Below, piece by piece: positions 1 to 9,392 of a stretch of DNA of 64,000 nt. The notes beneath the pieces were generated by a model, which was given only the letters and a program-made list of their open reading frames with translations, was not told the origin of the DNA and made no database searches. The translations under genes were made by a program, and so were the position numbers. Position 1 is the first letter of the stretch. The number at the start of each line of letters is the position of its first letter. Source of the stretch: QHXQ01 sp963788965 (GTDB lineage Bacteria > Acidobacteriota > Blastocatellia > Pyrinomonadales > Pyrinomonadaceae); the NCBI GenBank assembly GCA_963788965.1, contig CAWBIK010000005.1, positions 620,001-684,000 of the forward strand, written 5' to 3'.

Positions 1-929
1 GGGCGCTACCACTGGAACAAGCGCACGCTCAACGGCATCCGCGAAGGCATTAAATTCTTCGAGGACGCACGCGCGCTCGACCGCAGTTTCGCGCTCGCAC
101 TCGCCGGCCTCGCAGACTCTTATGCTTTACTAGGTGCGGTCGAATACAGCGCCTTGCCGCCGCGCGAGGCCATGCAACACGCAGGCGAGTTCGCCCTGCG
201 CGCGCTTGAGTTGGACGACACGCTCGCCGAAGCACACGCTTCTTTAGCTTACGTCAACATCTTCAACTGGGACTGGGCGAGGCCGAGCAAGAATACTTGC
301 GCGCCATCGAGTTGAATCCCAACTACCCGACCGCGCATCACTGGTACGGTCATTATCTGACCGCAAGAGGCCGCCAGACTGAAGCCATCGCCGAGATCAA
401 TTACGCGCGCAAGCTTGAACCGTTGTCGCTGCCCATTCGCGCCGGCCTCGGCTGGCACTTCTATCTCACGCGCCAGTACGAACAAGCCATCGCCGAATAT
501 CGGCAGACGCTCGACATGGAACAGAACTTCTACCTCGCGCGCTTCCTGCTGGCGATGGCCTACGAGCAAGTCTCCATGTTCGACGCGGCGCTCGCCGAAT
601 ACGAACGCGCCAACGAACTCGTCGGCGGCAGCCCGCCCATGCTCGCCGGCATGGGGCACGTCTATGCGAAGCAAGGGCAGACCGAGCGAGCGCAGCAAGT
701 AATAACCGAACTACAAGCATTAGCCGAACAGCGTTACGTCTCGCCTTATTACATCGCCGTCATCTACGCCGCGCTCGGCGACGAAGCACAAGCGTTCGCG
801 TGGCTTGAGCGCGCCTGCGATAACCAATCCGAAGGCCTTGTCTGGGTCGCCCTCGATCCCATGCTCGACAGTCTCCGCACCCAACCACAGTTCGCCCACA
901 TCCTGCGCCGCGTCCAACTCGAAAACTAA
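1..929 (+). CDS. TPR-repeat protein, C-terminal part, one frameshift
   Basis: The gene is cut by the left edge of the window. The first ~92 codons read in frame 1 and the rest in the frame ending at 929. Helical TPR-type repeats cover the whole stretch, for example around RAIELNPNYPTAHHWYGHYL and EQAIAEYRQTLDME. The join is at about 274-282, where TGGGCGAG would read through as Trp-Gly-Glu if one more G were present, so I infer a missing G in a homopolymer. Proteins of this type in acidobacteria often have an N-terminal winged-helix or cyclase domain before the TPRs; that part is outside the window. TPRs mediate protein-protein contacts; no catalytic residues are visible. Its stop overlaps the convergent flavoprotein stop by 3 nt. 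Confidence 0.7.
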
Positions 930-2203
930 ACAGAACTTCGTGTTGCCTGTGCCAACATTCGGCGCACACGCGTGCTCGCGCCGAGCGCAAGCGCGACCGC
1001 GCCGACGACGGGCGACGGGGCGAAGGCCGCGCGGCGCAGCATAGAACAGACCCGCAGGCGGGCGGCGAAGCGCGCGCGATAACGGGCGCGATAGTCTGTG
1101 GCCAATATGTTGAACGCCGTGTGGTCGGCGTGCCGCACAGCCGGCAGTGCGCGCGTGATCGCTTCGGCGGCCAGCGCGCCGCTCTCTAACGCCATCAACA
1201 TGCCGCTGCCTGTGAACGGATCGATGAAGGCGGCGGCGTCGCCCACGGTCAACAAACCCGCGGCCGGCACTAAGCGGCTGCGCCCAAAACTTTCGAGCGC
1301 AACCGCAAGCCATTCTGATCGGACGCGCGCACCGGCAAGTGCCTGCGCCGCACGCCGGTTGGTCATCAAGACTTCGCGCATGACACGTTCGGCGTCGCTT
1401 GCGCGTGCGCGCACATCGCGCGCCGCGACGATGAAACAAAGGTTGCTTAACTCGCCTTCGACCCGACTCAAGCCACCGTAGCCGCCGCGATAGAAGTAGA
1501 TTTCGCACGCGCCCGCGCCGAGTTGCACGTTGTCAAGGTGCGCCTTGAACGCGATCATCGAAGGGCGCGCGCTCGTCGTGTGCTTATGTCCATTCGCTTG
1601 CGCGTCGTGTTGTGTGCTGCGCCGCGTGAGCGCGCGCGTGCGCCCCGTCGCGTCCAACGTGACGCGCGCACGCACCGTCCGCAGCACGCCATTGTGCTGC
1701 ACCTGCGCGCCGCCCACACGCCCGGCCTCATAGACGAGGCCGCACGCCTGCGCCTCTTCCCAAACTTCGACGCCGACCTCGGCCGCGCGCCGCAGCAAAC
1801 GCTCGTCCATCTCCGCGCGACTCAAACCAAGCGCGCAACTATCAGTCGCAGCGGCAAGGTCGTGCCCGTCGTCATGTTCAATAGTTGATCCATCACTCGA
1901 TCCGAACCACGCGCTCGGCACGACGACCTTGCGCCCGCCGCGCGTGTAGAACTCGGTGACGTGGACGCGCGTTGCGCCCGCCGCACGCATACGAGCGAGC
2001 ACGCCCAACGCGGCGAAGTGCGCCGTGCATTCGGGCGAGATGAACTCGCCGCACAACTTCGGCCGGGGAAACTTCTTCTGCTCGACGAGCAGCACGCGCG
2101 CACCTGCTTGCGCCAACCTGATCGCGGCCGACGTGCCCGCCGGGCCGCCGCCCGCAACAAGCACGTCGTAATCGTCCGCACTGTCGCGTCGCTCGTTCAT
2201 CAT
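926..2203 (-). CDS. FAD-dependent oxidoreductase, geranylgeranyl-reductase/halogenase-like
   Basis: 425 aa flavoprotein. An N-terminal Rossmann motif VLVAGGGPAGTSAA (about residues 14-27) binds FAD, followed by an acidic residue closing the second strand (LLVEQ). A second FAD motif, VGDAAAFIDPFTGSGM, lies near residue 315. This layout is typical of the geranylgeranyl reductase / tryptophan halogenase-like superfamily, which reduces or oxidises lipid, quinone or polyketide-type substrates. The start overlaps the stop of the upstream methyltransferase as ATGA (2200-2203), implying translational coupling. It is the last gene of a three-gene minus-strand unit with a ketosynthase and a methyltransferase, so the substrate may be an acyl- or polyketide-derived product. 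The exact reaction cannot be read from the sequence. Confidence 0.85.
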   Translation of the reverse strand: MMNERRDSADDYDVLVAGGGPAGTSAAIRLAQAGARVLLVEQKKFPRPKLCGEFISPECTAHFAALGVLARMRAAGATRVHVTEFYTRGGRKVVVPSAWFGSSDGSTIEHDDGHDLAAATDSCALGLSRAEMDERLLRRAAEVGVEVWEEAQACGLVYEAGRVGGAQVQHNGVLRTVRARVTLDATGRTRALTRRSTQHDAQANGHKHTTSARPSMIAFKAHLDNVQLGAGACEIYFYRGGYGGLSRVEGELSNLCFIVAARDVRARASDAERVMREVLMTNRRAAQALAGARVRSEWLAVALESFGRSRLVPAAGLLTVGDAAAFIDPFTGSGMLMALESGALAAEAITRALPAVRHADHTAFNILATDYRARYRARFAARLRVCSMLRRAAFAPSPVVGAVALALGASTRVRRMLAQATRSSV

Positions 2204-2907
2204 GCTGCGTTCTTCGCGCCGCTCAGCACCAGCCGGTACGGGAAGTGGCGGCGCACTTCGATCTGCTTGAGTCCTGCTTGCTCGGCCAAGCGGCGCAATT
2301 CTGCGGGCTTGAAGCTACGTAGGATTGAGAGAGCGCCGTCTTCGCGGATCAGCCGGTTGTGCAGAAAGAGGCGACCGGCGGTCGTGTAAAAATAATAAGC
2401 CACCGGATGACGATGCAGATCGATCACGAAGACGCGGCGACGAGCCACGCGCATCAACTCGCGCAAGATGTTGACCACGCCGTCGTCGCGGAAGTGATGT
2501 GTGAACAGCGAACAGATCGCGTAGTCGAATGCATCCGTCATAAACGGCAGGCGCAACGCGTCGCCGCGCACTGCGGCGATCTCCGGATAAGCTTGCGACT
2601 CTTCGCGTATGGCTTGCGCCGAGCGTTCGTTCAACTCAAGCCCGACAAGGCGCGCGCGTCGTCTTGCCCGTCGTGCGACGATAGCGATGACGCGCAACAG
2701 TTCGCCCGATCCTGCACCCACGTCCAGCACTGAAAACTCGCTGAGGCCCGCGCGTTCAATCTCCGCGAGCAACGAATGCCGGAGCGCGCGTGCGTCGCCG
2801 AGCCACTCGTTGACGCGGCGCAGTTCGACCAGACAGCCTTCATATTCTTCAGGCGTGTAGTCGCCCTTATCGAGATGTTCAAGCTCGTAGCTGCGTTGAC
2901 GAAACAT
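2200..2907 (-). CDS. class I SAM-dependent methyltransferase
   Basis: 235 aa. Motif I, VLDVGAGSGELLRV, sits near residues 60-73, followed by an acidic residue (GLELNERS) expected to bind the ribose of S-adenosylmethionine, and a motif-IV-like FDYAICSLFTHHF. These mark a Rossmann-fold methyltransferase of the Methyltransf_11/25 type. A much longer open frame exists upstream, but it runs through the ketosynthase coding region. I chose the ATG at 2907 because it falls 28 nt after the ketosynthase stop. The stop overlaps the flavoprotein start. Methyltransferases of this kind are often found beside flavoproteins in type III polyketide and acyl-lipid clusters; the substrate here is unknown. Confidence 0.85.
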   Translation of the reverse strand: MFRQRSYELEHLDKGDYTPEEYEGCLVELRRVNEWLGDARALRHSLLAEIERAGLSEFSVLDVGAGSGELLRVIAIVARRARRRARLVGLELNERSAQAIREESQAYPEIAAVRGDALRLPFMTDAFDYAICSLFTHHFRDDGVVNILRELMRVARRRVFVIDLHRHPVAYYFYTTAGRLFLHNRLIREDGALSILRSFKPAELRRLAEQAGLKQIEVRRHFPYRLVLSGAKNAA

Positions 2908-2935
2908 TGTGCGGCTCGTTCGTGCTTGTGCCCGG

Positions 2936-4201
2936 TCACACTTTTTCGACGACAAGCGCGCTGTTCTTCGAGCCGAAGCCGATGCAGTTGCAGAGGGCGA
3001 CGCGTACCTCGCGTTCGCGCGCGTGGTTCGGCACGTAGTCGAGATCGCATTCGGGGTCTGGTTCGTCGAGGTTGATCGTGGGCGGGATGATGTTGGTGTT
3101 GATGGCGCACAACGCGGCCGACAAACCGGCCGCGCCCGACGCGCCTTGCGGATGACCGATCTGCGATTTGGTAGCCGACATCGGAATGCGATAGGCACTC
3201 TCGCCAAGCGCGAGTTTGAGGGCGCGCGTCTCGATGCGGTCGTTCAAGACGGTGGACGTGCCATGCAGGTTGACGTAATCGACGGCCGATGCGTTGCGCC
3301 CCGCGTCGGCGAGCGCGAGTTGCATGGCGCGGGCCGGTTCTGCGCCGTCGTCTGCGAGGCGCACGCGATGATAAGCATCGCACGTCGCCCCGTAGCCGGT
3401 GATCTCGCCGTAGAGCGGCGCACCTCTCTGCCGTGCCCGCTCGTACTCTTCAAGCACGTAGACCCAAGCGCCCTCGCCCAAGACTATGCCGGAGCGGTCG
3501 CGCGCGAACGGGCGCGAGGCGCGCGCGGGCGCGTCGTTCCAATCTTGCGTTAGCACCGTCATGAGATTGAAGCCCGCGAGGATGCCGGGTGCAAGAGGCG
3601 CATCCGAGCCGCCCGCGAGCATCGCGTCTTGCCGGCCCAGCGCGATGTGTTGCGCGGCGTAGGCGATGGCATCGGTCGAAGAAGTGCAGCCTGTTGAAAC
3701 GACGTGCGACAGACCGCGCAAGCCGAAGGCCATCGACAGTTCCGACGAGAGGCCGCCGTGCGTCGAAGCGGGGATCGTGTAGACGCTCGCACGCGTCTGC
3801 TCGCCGTTGAAATAGTGGCGATACTGTTCTTCGGTGAAGGCCAGACCGCCGCCGCCCGTGCCGAGTAAGACTCCCATCGCGCGCTGTTCTGTCAGATCGA
3901 AATCCGACGTGTGCAGCCGCGCATCTTGGAGTGCCTCGCGCGCGGCGGCGAGCGCAAGCGGAACGGTGCGCGCGACGTGCCGCCGATCCTTCGGATTGAG
4001 TTCGGCCGCCCAATCGAAGTCGGGCACTTCGGCCGCGATCTGCACGGGCGCACTGGATGCGTCGAAGCTCTCGATGCGGCGCACACCGCTTGCGCCCGTC
4101 TGCAAGCCGCGCCAGAAACGCGCGCGCCCGACGCCCAACGGCGTCACGCACCCAAGCCCCGTGATCACAACGCGCCGAGGACGTTGCCAACTGCTCAACA
4201 T
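2936..4201 (-). CDS. beta-ketoacyl-ACP synthase, KAS II (FabF)-like
   Basis: 421 aa, close to the usual FabF length. It condenses an acyl-thioester with malonyl-ACP. The active-site Cys is visible in VVSTGCTSSTDA, and the two catalytic His in VNLHGTSTVLND and SQIGHPQGASG, so the Cys-His-His triad is complete. The N-terminus RRVVITGLGCVTPLG is typical of the family. I start at the ATG at 4201, just before that conserved strand; an in-frame start at 4276 would add 25 residues with no family match. It is the first gene of the unit with the methyltransferase and flavoprotein. No acyl-carrier protein lies nearby, so this is probably a secondary-pathway or housekeeping paralogue, not the main fab operon. 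Confidence 0.88.
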   Translation of the reverse strand: MLSSWQRPRRVVITGLGCVTPLGVGRARFWRGLQTGASGVRRIESFDASSAPVQIAAEVPDFDWAAELNPKDRRHVARTVPLALAAAREALQDARLHTSDFDLTEQRAMGVLLGTGGGGLAFTEEQYRHYFNGEQTRASVYTIPASTHGGLSSELSMAFGLRGLSHVVSTGCTSSTDAIAYAAQHIALGRQDAMLAGGSDAPLAPGILAGFNLMTVLTQDWNDAPARASRPFARDRSGIVLGEGAWVYVLEEYERARQRGAPLYGEITGYGATCDAYHRVRLADDGAEPARAMQLALADAGRNASAVDYVNLHGTSTVLNDRIETRALKLALGESAYRIPMSATKSQIGHPQGASGAAGLSAALCAINTNIIPPTINLDEPDPECDLDYVPNHAREREVRVALCNCIGFGSKNSALVVEKV

Positions 4202-4363
4202 AACCAAAGCTTCCGCACTGTTACTGTGCGACCAAAGGATTATTCTGTAAGAGGAGACGCACGCAAAGCATAACACCGCGCGCCGCCCCGCGCGAAGTTA
4301 GCGGCGCAAACCCGCGCGTCGCCCCGTTGCCTTAAGCGCGCAAGGTGGAGTATTGATTCGTTC

Positions 4364-4777
4364 ATGGAGAAAGAGTTCATCAACCCGCCCACGCTGCCCG
4401 ATTGGACACAGGCGTTCTCGCAGGTCGTGGTCGTGCCGCACCACGCGGACGCTAAGACGATCTATGTGGCCGGCGAAGTCGCCGTGGACGAACACAAGCA
4501 CCTGATCGGTGCGAACGATTTAGCCGCGCAAGCCCAGCGTGCCTTTCAAAATTTAGCGACCGCGCTGGCGGCCGGCGGCGCGACCACGCAGGATGTCGTC
4601 ATGCTTCACATCTACGTGAAAGACTACAAGCCGACGGACGCCGCCGCCATCAACGCGGCCTTGTGCCGCCACTTCCCGCAACCGCCCTTGCCTGCGAGCA
4701 CATGGCTCGGCGTGCAGTCGTTGGCGGAAGCAGGGTTTCTGATCGAAGTCGCTGCCATCGCCGTCGTGCAGAGTTGA
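4364..4777 (+). CDS. Rid (YjgF/YER057c/UK114) family protein
   Basis: 137 aa. The fold is recognised from the core IYVAGEVAVDE, the middle segment AQRAFQNLATALAAGGAT, VVMLHIYVKDY, and the C-terminal strand FLIEVAAIAVV. Canonical RidA hydrolyses reactive enamines/imines and uses an Arg within a PxR motif before the last strand. Here that place reads PPLPASTWLGV, with no Arg, so classical imine deaminase activity is doubtful. It resembles the non-archetypal Rid subgroups. It stands alone between the divergent ketosynthase cluster and the amidohydrolase gene. Assignment to the superfamily is firm; function is open. Confidence 0.85.
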   Translation: MEKEFINPPTLPDWTQAFSQVVVVPHHADAKTIYVAGEVAVDEHKHLIGANDLAAQAQRAFQNLATALAAGGATTQDVVMLHIYVKDYKPTDAAAINAALCRHFPQPPLPASTWLGVQSLAEAGFLIEVAAIAVVQS

Positions 4778-4856
4778 CCAATTGACAAGCCTAATGCTCC
4801 AAGCTCACACGGCCGGCGCGGACAGTGCTTGCATGGAGTTACGAAAACATAGACGC

Positions 4857-6469
4857 ATGGTTGAGTATATGCGCCGGCTATTGGTGGCTTGGCTTGCGGT
4901 GGCACTGTTGCCCTGCGTGCAGGGCGCGAGCCTGCCACAGGCGCGCATTGTGGGTCGCGGCCCGCGGCCCACAAGCTTGCAGGTAGACTTGTTGTTGCGG
5001 CGGGGCAAGTTGGTTGACGGTTCAGGCGCAAAGCCATTCGTAGCCGATGTCGGCATACGCGGCGATCAGATTGTGTTCATCGGCAACGCCGCGCGCGCCG
5101 GTATAGATGCAACGCGTGTGCTTGACGTGCGCGGGTTGGTGGTCGCGCCCGGTTTCATCGATCCGCACACGCACACGCTCGAAGACCTGAGCGATAACGC
5201 GCGCAAGAGTAACGAGAATTATCTGATGCAAGGCGTGACTACGGTTGTGACGGGCAACGACGGCGCGAGCGCCATATCCATCGCGGGCGCGCTCGACCGT
5301 TGGGCGCAACAGGGCATCGGCACGAATGCGGCGCTGCTCGCCGGACACAGCACGATCCGCGCACAGGTGTTGGGGCAATCGGATACGCAGCCCGCGCCCG
5401 AACAGCTTCGGCAGATGAAAGATTTGCTGGCACAAGCAATGAACGACGGCGCGTTTGGTTTGTCCACAGGGTTGTATTACGCGCCGGGCAGTTATGCGAC
5501 GACGGAAGAGGTGATCGAACTGGCGCGCGTAGTTGCGGCGCACGGCGGTATCTACGACACGCACATGCGCGACGAAGACTCTTATTCCATCGGTCTGCTC
5601 GGCTCGATCCGCGAGACGATCCGGATCGGGCGCGAGGCCCGTTTGCCCGTTCACATCTCGCACATCAAGGCGCTCGGCCCGGCGTCTGGGGTCAGAGTCG
5701 CAATGCGATCAGACTCATTAACGAGGCCCGGCGCGCGGGTGTGCAAGTGAGCGCGAACCAGTATCCTTACGCCGCTTCGGGGACAGGTTTAGTCTCCGCG
5801 CTTGTGCCGCGCTGGGCCGAAGTCGGCGGGCGGGCAGAGATGCTCAAGCGGTTTGACGATCCGAACATTCGGCCGCGGCTCGTTGCCGAGATGGCTGAGA
5901 ACTTGAAACGACGCGGCGGCGCGGAGTCGTTATTGATCACAGGCGCGCGTGAGCAGCAACTCGTCGGGCAGACGCTCGGCGCAATCGCCAAGCAGCGGCA
6001 ACAGTCGGCGGTCGAAGCGGCCATCGAGATCATCAAGACCGGGCGCAACGACGTGGCGTCGTTCAACATGAGCGCGCAGGACGTGGAGCGGTTCATGCGT
6101 CAGCCGTGGGTCATGACCGGCTCGGACGGTTCGACGGGTCACCCGCGCAAGTACGGCACGTTTCCGCGCAAGCTGCGCGAGTACGTCTATCAGCGGCGGC
6201 TGATCACGCTGCCCTTCTTCGTCCGCGCCAGCAGCGCGCTCACCGCCGACACGTTCCGCATCCCACGGCGCGGTCGCTTACGCGCGGGCTACTTCGCCGA
6301 CGTGATCGTCTTCGACCCGCAGACCGTCGCCGACCGCGCGACCTACGTGCAACCGGAGTTATTCGCCACAGGCATGCGCTACGTCATCGTCAACGGTCAA
6401 CTCGCCATTGCCGACGGCAAATACACAGGCGCGCTGGCAGGTCGGCCGCTACGCAAAAACAGGCCTTGA
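4857..6469 (+). CDS. N-acyl-D-amino-acid deacylase family amidohydrolase, one frameshift
   Basis: Exported amidohydrolase. A signal peptide-like segment (MRRLLVAWLAVALLPCVQG) follows the start. Metal-binding HTHT (in GFIDPHTHTLED), the STGLYYAPG segment, HISHIKALG and the late Asp in MTGSDGSTGHPR fit D-aminoacylases, which release D-amino acids from N-acyl-D-amino acids. The frame changes at about 5683: GGCCCGGCG needs one more G to read LGPGVWGQS, the usual family sequence. After that the coding frame continues to 6469. I treat it as one gene with a sequencing-type deletion. The start is uncertain: ATGs at 4857 and 4869 both precede the signal peptide. It ends 3 nt from the convergent PIG-L gene. 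Confidence 0.8.
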
Positions 6470-6472
6470 TTG

Positions 6473-9280
6473 TTAAGGACCTCCGCGCTGCTCCGGCGCT
6501 TTCGGCAGGCTCAACAAATTGGCGAACAAGCGATACGCGCCGGGCACGCCTGCGGGGAGTTGGCGGAAGAAGGCGTAGGACGCGTAGACGTAGTGGCCGC
6601 GGCCGACGCGTGCGTAGACGAGTCCGCCCGTGTTCGCCGGTGCGTCCGCGTCGTGCGCTTCGACAAGCGGCGTGTAGCGCGGGTCGAAGGTGGTGAAGTT
6701 GTAGAGGTTGCGCTCCTGCACCCAGCCGCGCCAATCATCGGCCGTGATCTTGTTTGGAAAGTTGAACGCGGGATGTGCGGGCTGCAAGATCGTCACGGGC
6801 GCGGTTTCGTCCACGACACGCGCGATGGTCGCGCTTCTGTTCTGTGTCACTTCTTGTTGCGCGGGGAACGGCGGCAAGTTCTGACGCGCGTAGTCGGGGC
6901 GTTGATACTGCACGACGAGCGCGCCGCCCTGTTGCATGAACTCAAGCAGCCGATGATTGTTAGCGACGAAATCGGGGCGCGCTTGCGACGCGCGTATGCC
7001 GACGACGATGGTATCGAAACGCGTGAGATCGCCGGCCGCCAAATCCTGTTCCGTTAATAATGTGACGGGCACGCCCATGCGTTCGATGGCCTGCGGCACT
7101 TCGTCGCCGCTGCCCATGATGTAAGCGACACGCACGGGCGCGACCTTGAGATCGAAGACGCTTATGGCCACTTCGGCCAGCGGGTAGAAGCGGTGCGTCT
7201 GGATGTGCGGATAGTTCAAGACGACTTGTTGCGGCGCAAAGCCGCCCGTGAACGTCGCGCGCGTAACAGGCTTATCGGGCGCTGCGCCCGGCACGTCGAA
7301 GCTGGCGTTCGCGCTCAAGTTAAATCGATAGTTAGCAGCTTGGGCGCGCGGCACGGTGAATTTGATCGTGCGTGTGGCGCGGCGGTCGCGCGCGCGCGCC
7401 GAGAAAGAGGCGGCGGCGGTTGTGCCTTGCCCGCGCCATTCGTCGCCGTCGGGCGCGAGCAGCTTCAGCGTGCCCGTCAGCACGCCTTCGGGTTCGGCCT
7501 CTGCACGCCGCATGTTGTTGCTGATCTGCACGCTCACTTGCTGCGTCGCCGCGCCGCTTGCCAACGGGACGAGCAACAGTTTCGGATCAACCTGCACGGT
7601 CAGTTCGGGCACGACGTTTAGCTCACGCCGCACTTCACCACGCACGCCGTCGAGCAAGCGATATTCGACGGGCTGCGTGATTGCGAGCGACTCGCCCGCG
7701 TCTATCGTCGCTTCGGCGTTGAGCAAAGGCGGCGCGAACGGAAGCGTCTGCGGATCATCTTTCATCCATTCATACATATCGCCTTTGCGCGGGCGCGCAA
7801 GCCAGTAGGGTTGTGTGGGCGGCGCATCATTGGGCACGGTCACGCGGAAGTAGGCGACCGACTGCGGCGTCTCGCGCCCAATGCCGAGCGCGGCGTCCGG
7901 CTTCGATGTCTCGATGCGTTCGACGGGCCAACCAGCGGGCGCATGCAAGTTCAACTCACGCACGCGCGCCAAACTACCTTCGGGAAGAAAGGCGCGCACC
8001 GCGACGTTGAACGAGTCGCCGGGCGCGAACGTCTCCGCGTCCGCGAGCGCATCGACGCGCACGCCCGTGGCCAAGCGCAACGCGGCGGCAAACTCGCGCT
8101 CTTTTTGCGCGAGCAGGAAGTCGGCTTCAGCGCGCGCCGTGTCCTGCTTGCTTATTTTGTTGATGGTCGCGCGCGCTGCTCGCGTGTGCGTGAGGCCGGC
8201 TGCGAGTGCGGCGACGACGGTGCGCGGGTCGAGCGCGTTGAAATGTTCCTGCGCGGCTTGTGCTGCTCGTTCGATCTCGGCGAGTGCGTTATTCAGTTCG
8301 TCGGAGCGCAACTCTGTGAGCCGCGCGATGCCTCTGATCGTCGTGTCGAGGCCTTCATAGATATTGCGTTCGCGGCCTGTCAATGCAGACTGTGGCACGC
8401 GTTGGACCAATCGCACGCGCGACGTTTGCGCGCCGCGCAACTCAAGCGCGGCCTCGCCCTGCGACTTGTGTTGGCTGCGCCCTTCCATCGCTAACTCAAA
8501 GTAGCTGCGCCCAAGCAGCGGATCAAACCGGCCGGTGTCGATCTCTACAATCGTATCCATGTCTTGCGCGAGTTCGGTCGCACTACGCAACACGCTGACG
8601 TAGAGCTTGCGCGCTTGCCACACTCTTAAGCCGGCGGCGAGTTGTTCAGGGAACTGGGTTGGATCGGCGGCGGCGCGGAAGGCAATCGGCGTGAGATAGC
8701 CGGCGAACTGATGATGCCCGTGATCGTCGGCGGGCGTGCCGGTCCAACGCGAGACGACGACGAGCGGCCGATATGTGCGCAGCACGCGCACCATGTCGGC
8801 CAAGAGGGCGCGCTCGTCCCAGCGCGCGGCAGCTTCGGCGCGCGTCTTCGTAAAACCGAAGTCGAACGCGCGCGCGAAGAACTGCTCGCCGCCGTCGAGC
8901 CTGCGCGCCTGCAACAACTCTTCTGTGCGGATGACGCCGAGCGCATCGAACAACTCCGGCCCGATCCGGTTCTGCCCGCCCTCGCCGCGATTGAGCGACA
9001 AGTAAGCGACGCGTGCGCCATCGCCGCGTGCGAGGCGTGCGATCAAAGCTGAGTCTTCGTCGTCCGGGTGCGCGCCCGTGTGCAGCACGCTGGCCGTCGT
9101 CTGCAAGCGCCGGATGAGTAAGCCCAACGCGACCGCGCCATCGTCCGTCTGCGCGCGCAACTGTGCGCGGGACGCGGGTGGGCGGCCGACTTGGATCAAT
9201 AACAGCAGACCGAGCGCAAGTAACAAACTGCGGCGCAAGCTCCGCCAGTTCGTGGTCATCGTTCGTTCACGCTTGCTCAT
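6473..9280 (-). CDS. secreted PIG-L family deacetylase, large multidomain
   Basis: About 935 aa. A hydrophobic signal peptide (RRSLLLALGLLLLIQ) is followed by a PIG-L/LmbE domain with the zinc motif HTGAHPDDEDS, RGEGGQNRIGPEL and the later HGHHQFAG, covering roughly residues 50-310. Such enzymes remove acetyl groups from GlcNAc-containing substrates. The remaining ~600 residues form beta-rich regions, including an immunoglobulin/NEW3-like middle and a C-terminal domain with a ThuA/glutamine amidotransferase-like feel (IRASQARPDFV, LLEFMQQGGALVVQYQ), which I cannot name with certainty. I chose the ATG at 9280, which has AAAGGG about 8 nt upstream; ATG 9259 is an alternative. The location next to an amidohydrolase suggests extracellular glycan or peptide scavenging. 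Confidence 0.82.
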   Translation of the reverse strand: MSKRERTMTTNWRSLRRSLLLALGLLLLIQVGRPPASRAQLRAQTDDGAVALGLLIRRLQTTASVLHTGAHPDDEDSALIARLARGDGARVAYLSLNRGEGGQNRIGPELFDALGVIRTEELLQARRLDGGEQFFARAFDFGFTKTRAEAAARWDERALLADMVRVLRTYRPLVVVSRWTGTPADDHGHHQFAGYLTPIAFRAAADPTQFPEQLAAGLRVWQARKLYVSVLRSATELAQDMDTIVEIDTGRFDPLLGRSYFELAMEGRSQHKSQGEAALELRGAQTSRVRLVQRVPQSALTGRERNIYEGLDTTIRGIARLTELRSDELNNALAEIERAAQAAQEHFNALDPRTVVAALAAGLTHTRAARATINKISKQDTARAEADFLLAQKEREFAAALRLATGVRVDALADAETFAPGDSFNVAVRAFLPEGSLARVRELNLHAPAGWPVERIETSKPDAALGIGRETPQSVAYFRVTVPNDAPPTQPYWLARPRKGDMYEWMKDDPQTLPFAPPLLNAEATIDAGESLAITQPVEYRLLDGVRGEVRRELNVVPELTVQVDPKLLLVPLASGAATQQVSVQISNNMRRAEAEPEGVLTGTLKLLAPDGDEWRGQGTTAAASFSARARDRRATRTIKFTVPRAQAANYRFNLSANASFDVPGAAPDKPVTRATFTGGFAPQQVVLNYPHIQTHRFYPLAEVAISVFDLKVAPVRVAYIMGSGDEVPQAIERMGVPVTLLTEQDLAAGDLTRFDTIVVGIRASQARPDFVANNHRLLEFMQQGGALVVQYQRPDYARQNLPPFPAQQEVTQNRSATIARVVDETAPVTILQPAHPAFNFPNKITADDWRGWVQERNLYNFTTFDPRYTPLVEAHDADAPANTGGLVYARVGRGHYVYASYAFFRQLPAGVPGAYRLFANLLSLPKAPEQRGGP

Positions 9281-9392
9281 AAACGGCCCTTTCAGTCGGC
9301 CAAAATTAAACTTGTCGGGCGCGCGTTTGATCGGTAGAATGCGCGCGCCTCGTCGCACCCGTTCATCTCACGTTCGCGCAGGAGAACCTAAC

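Noticed and set aside
2909..3553. Plus-strand frame of 214 codons over the ketosynthase
   Set aside because: It is a shadow of the ketosynthase, which has a complete catalytic triad.
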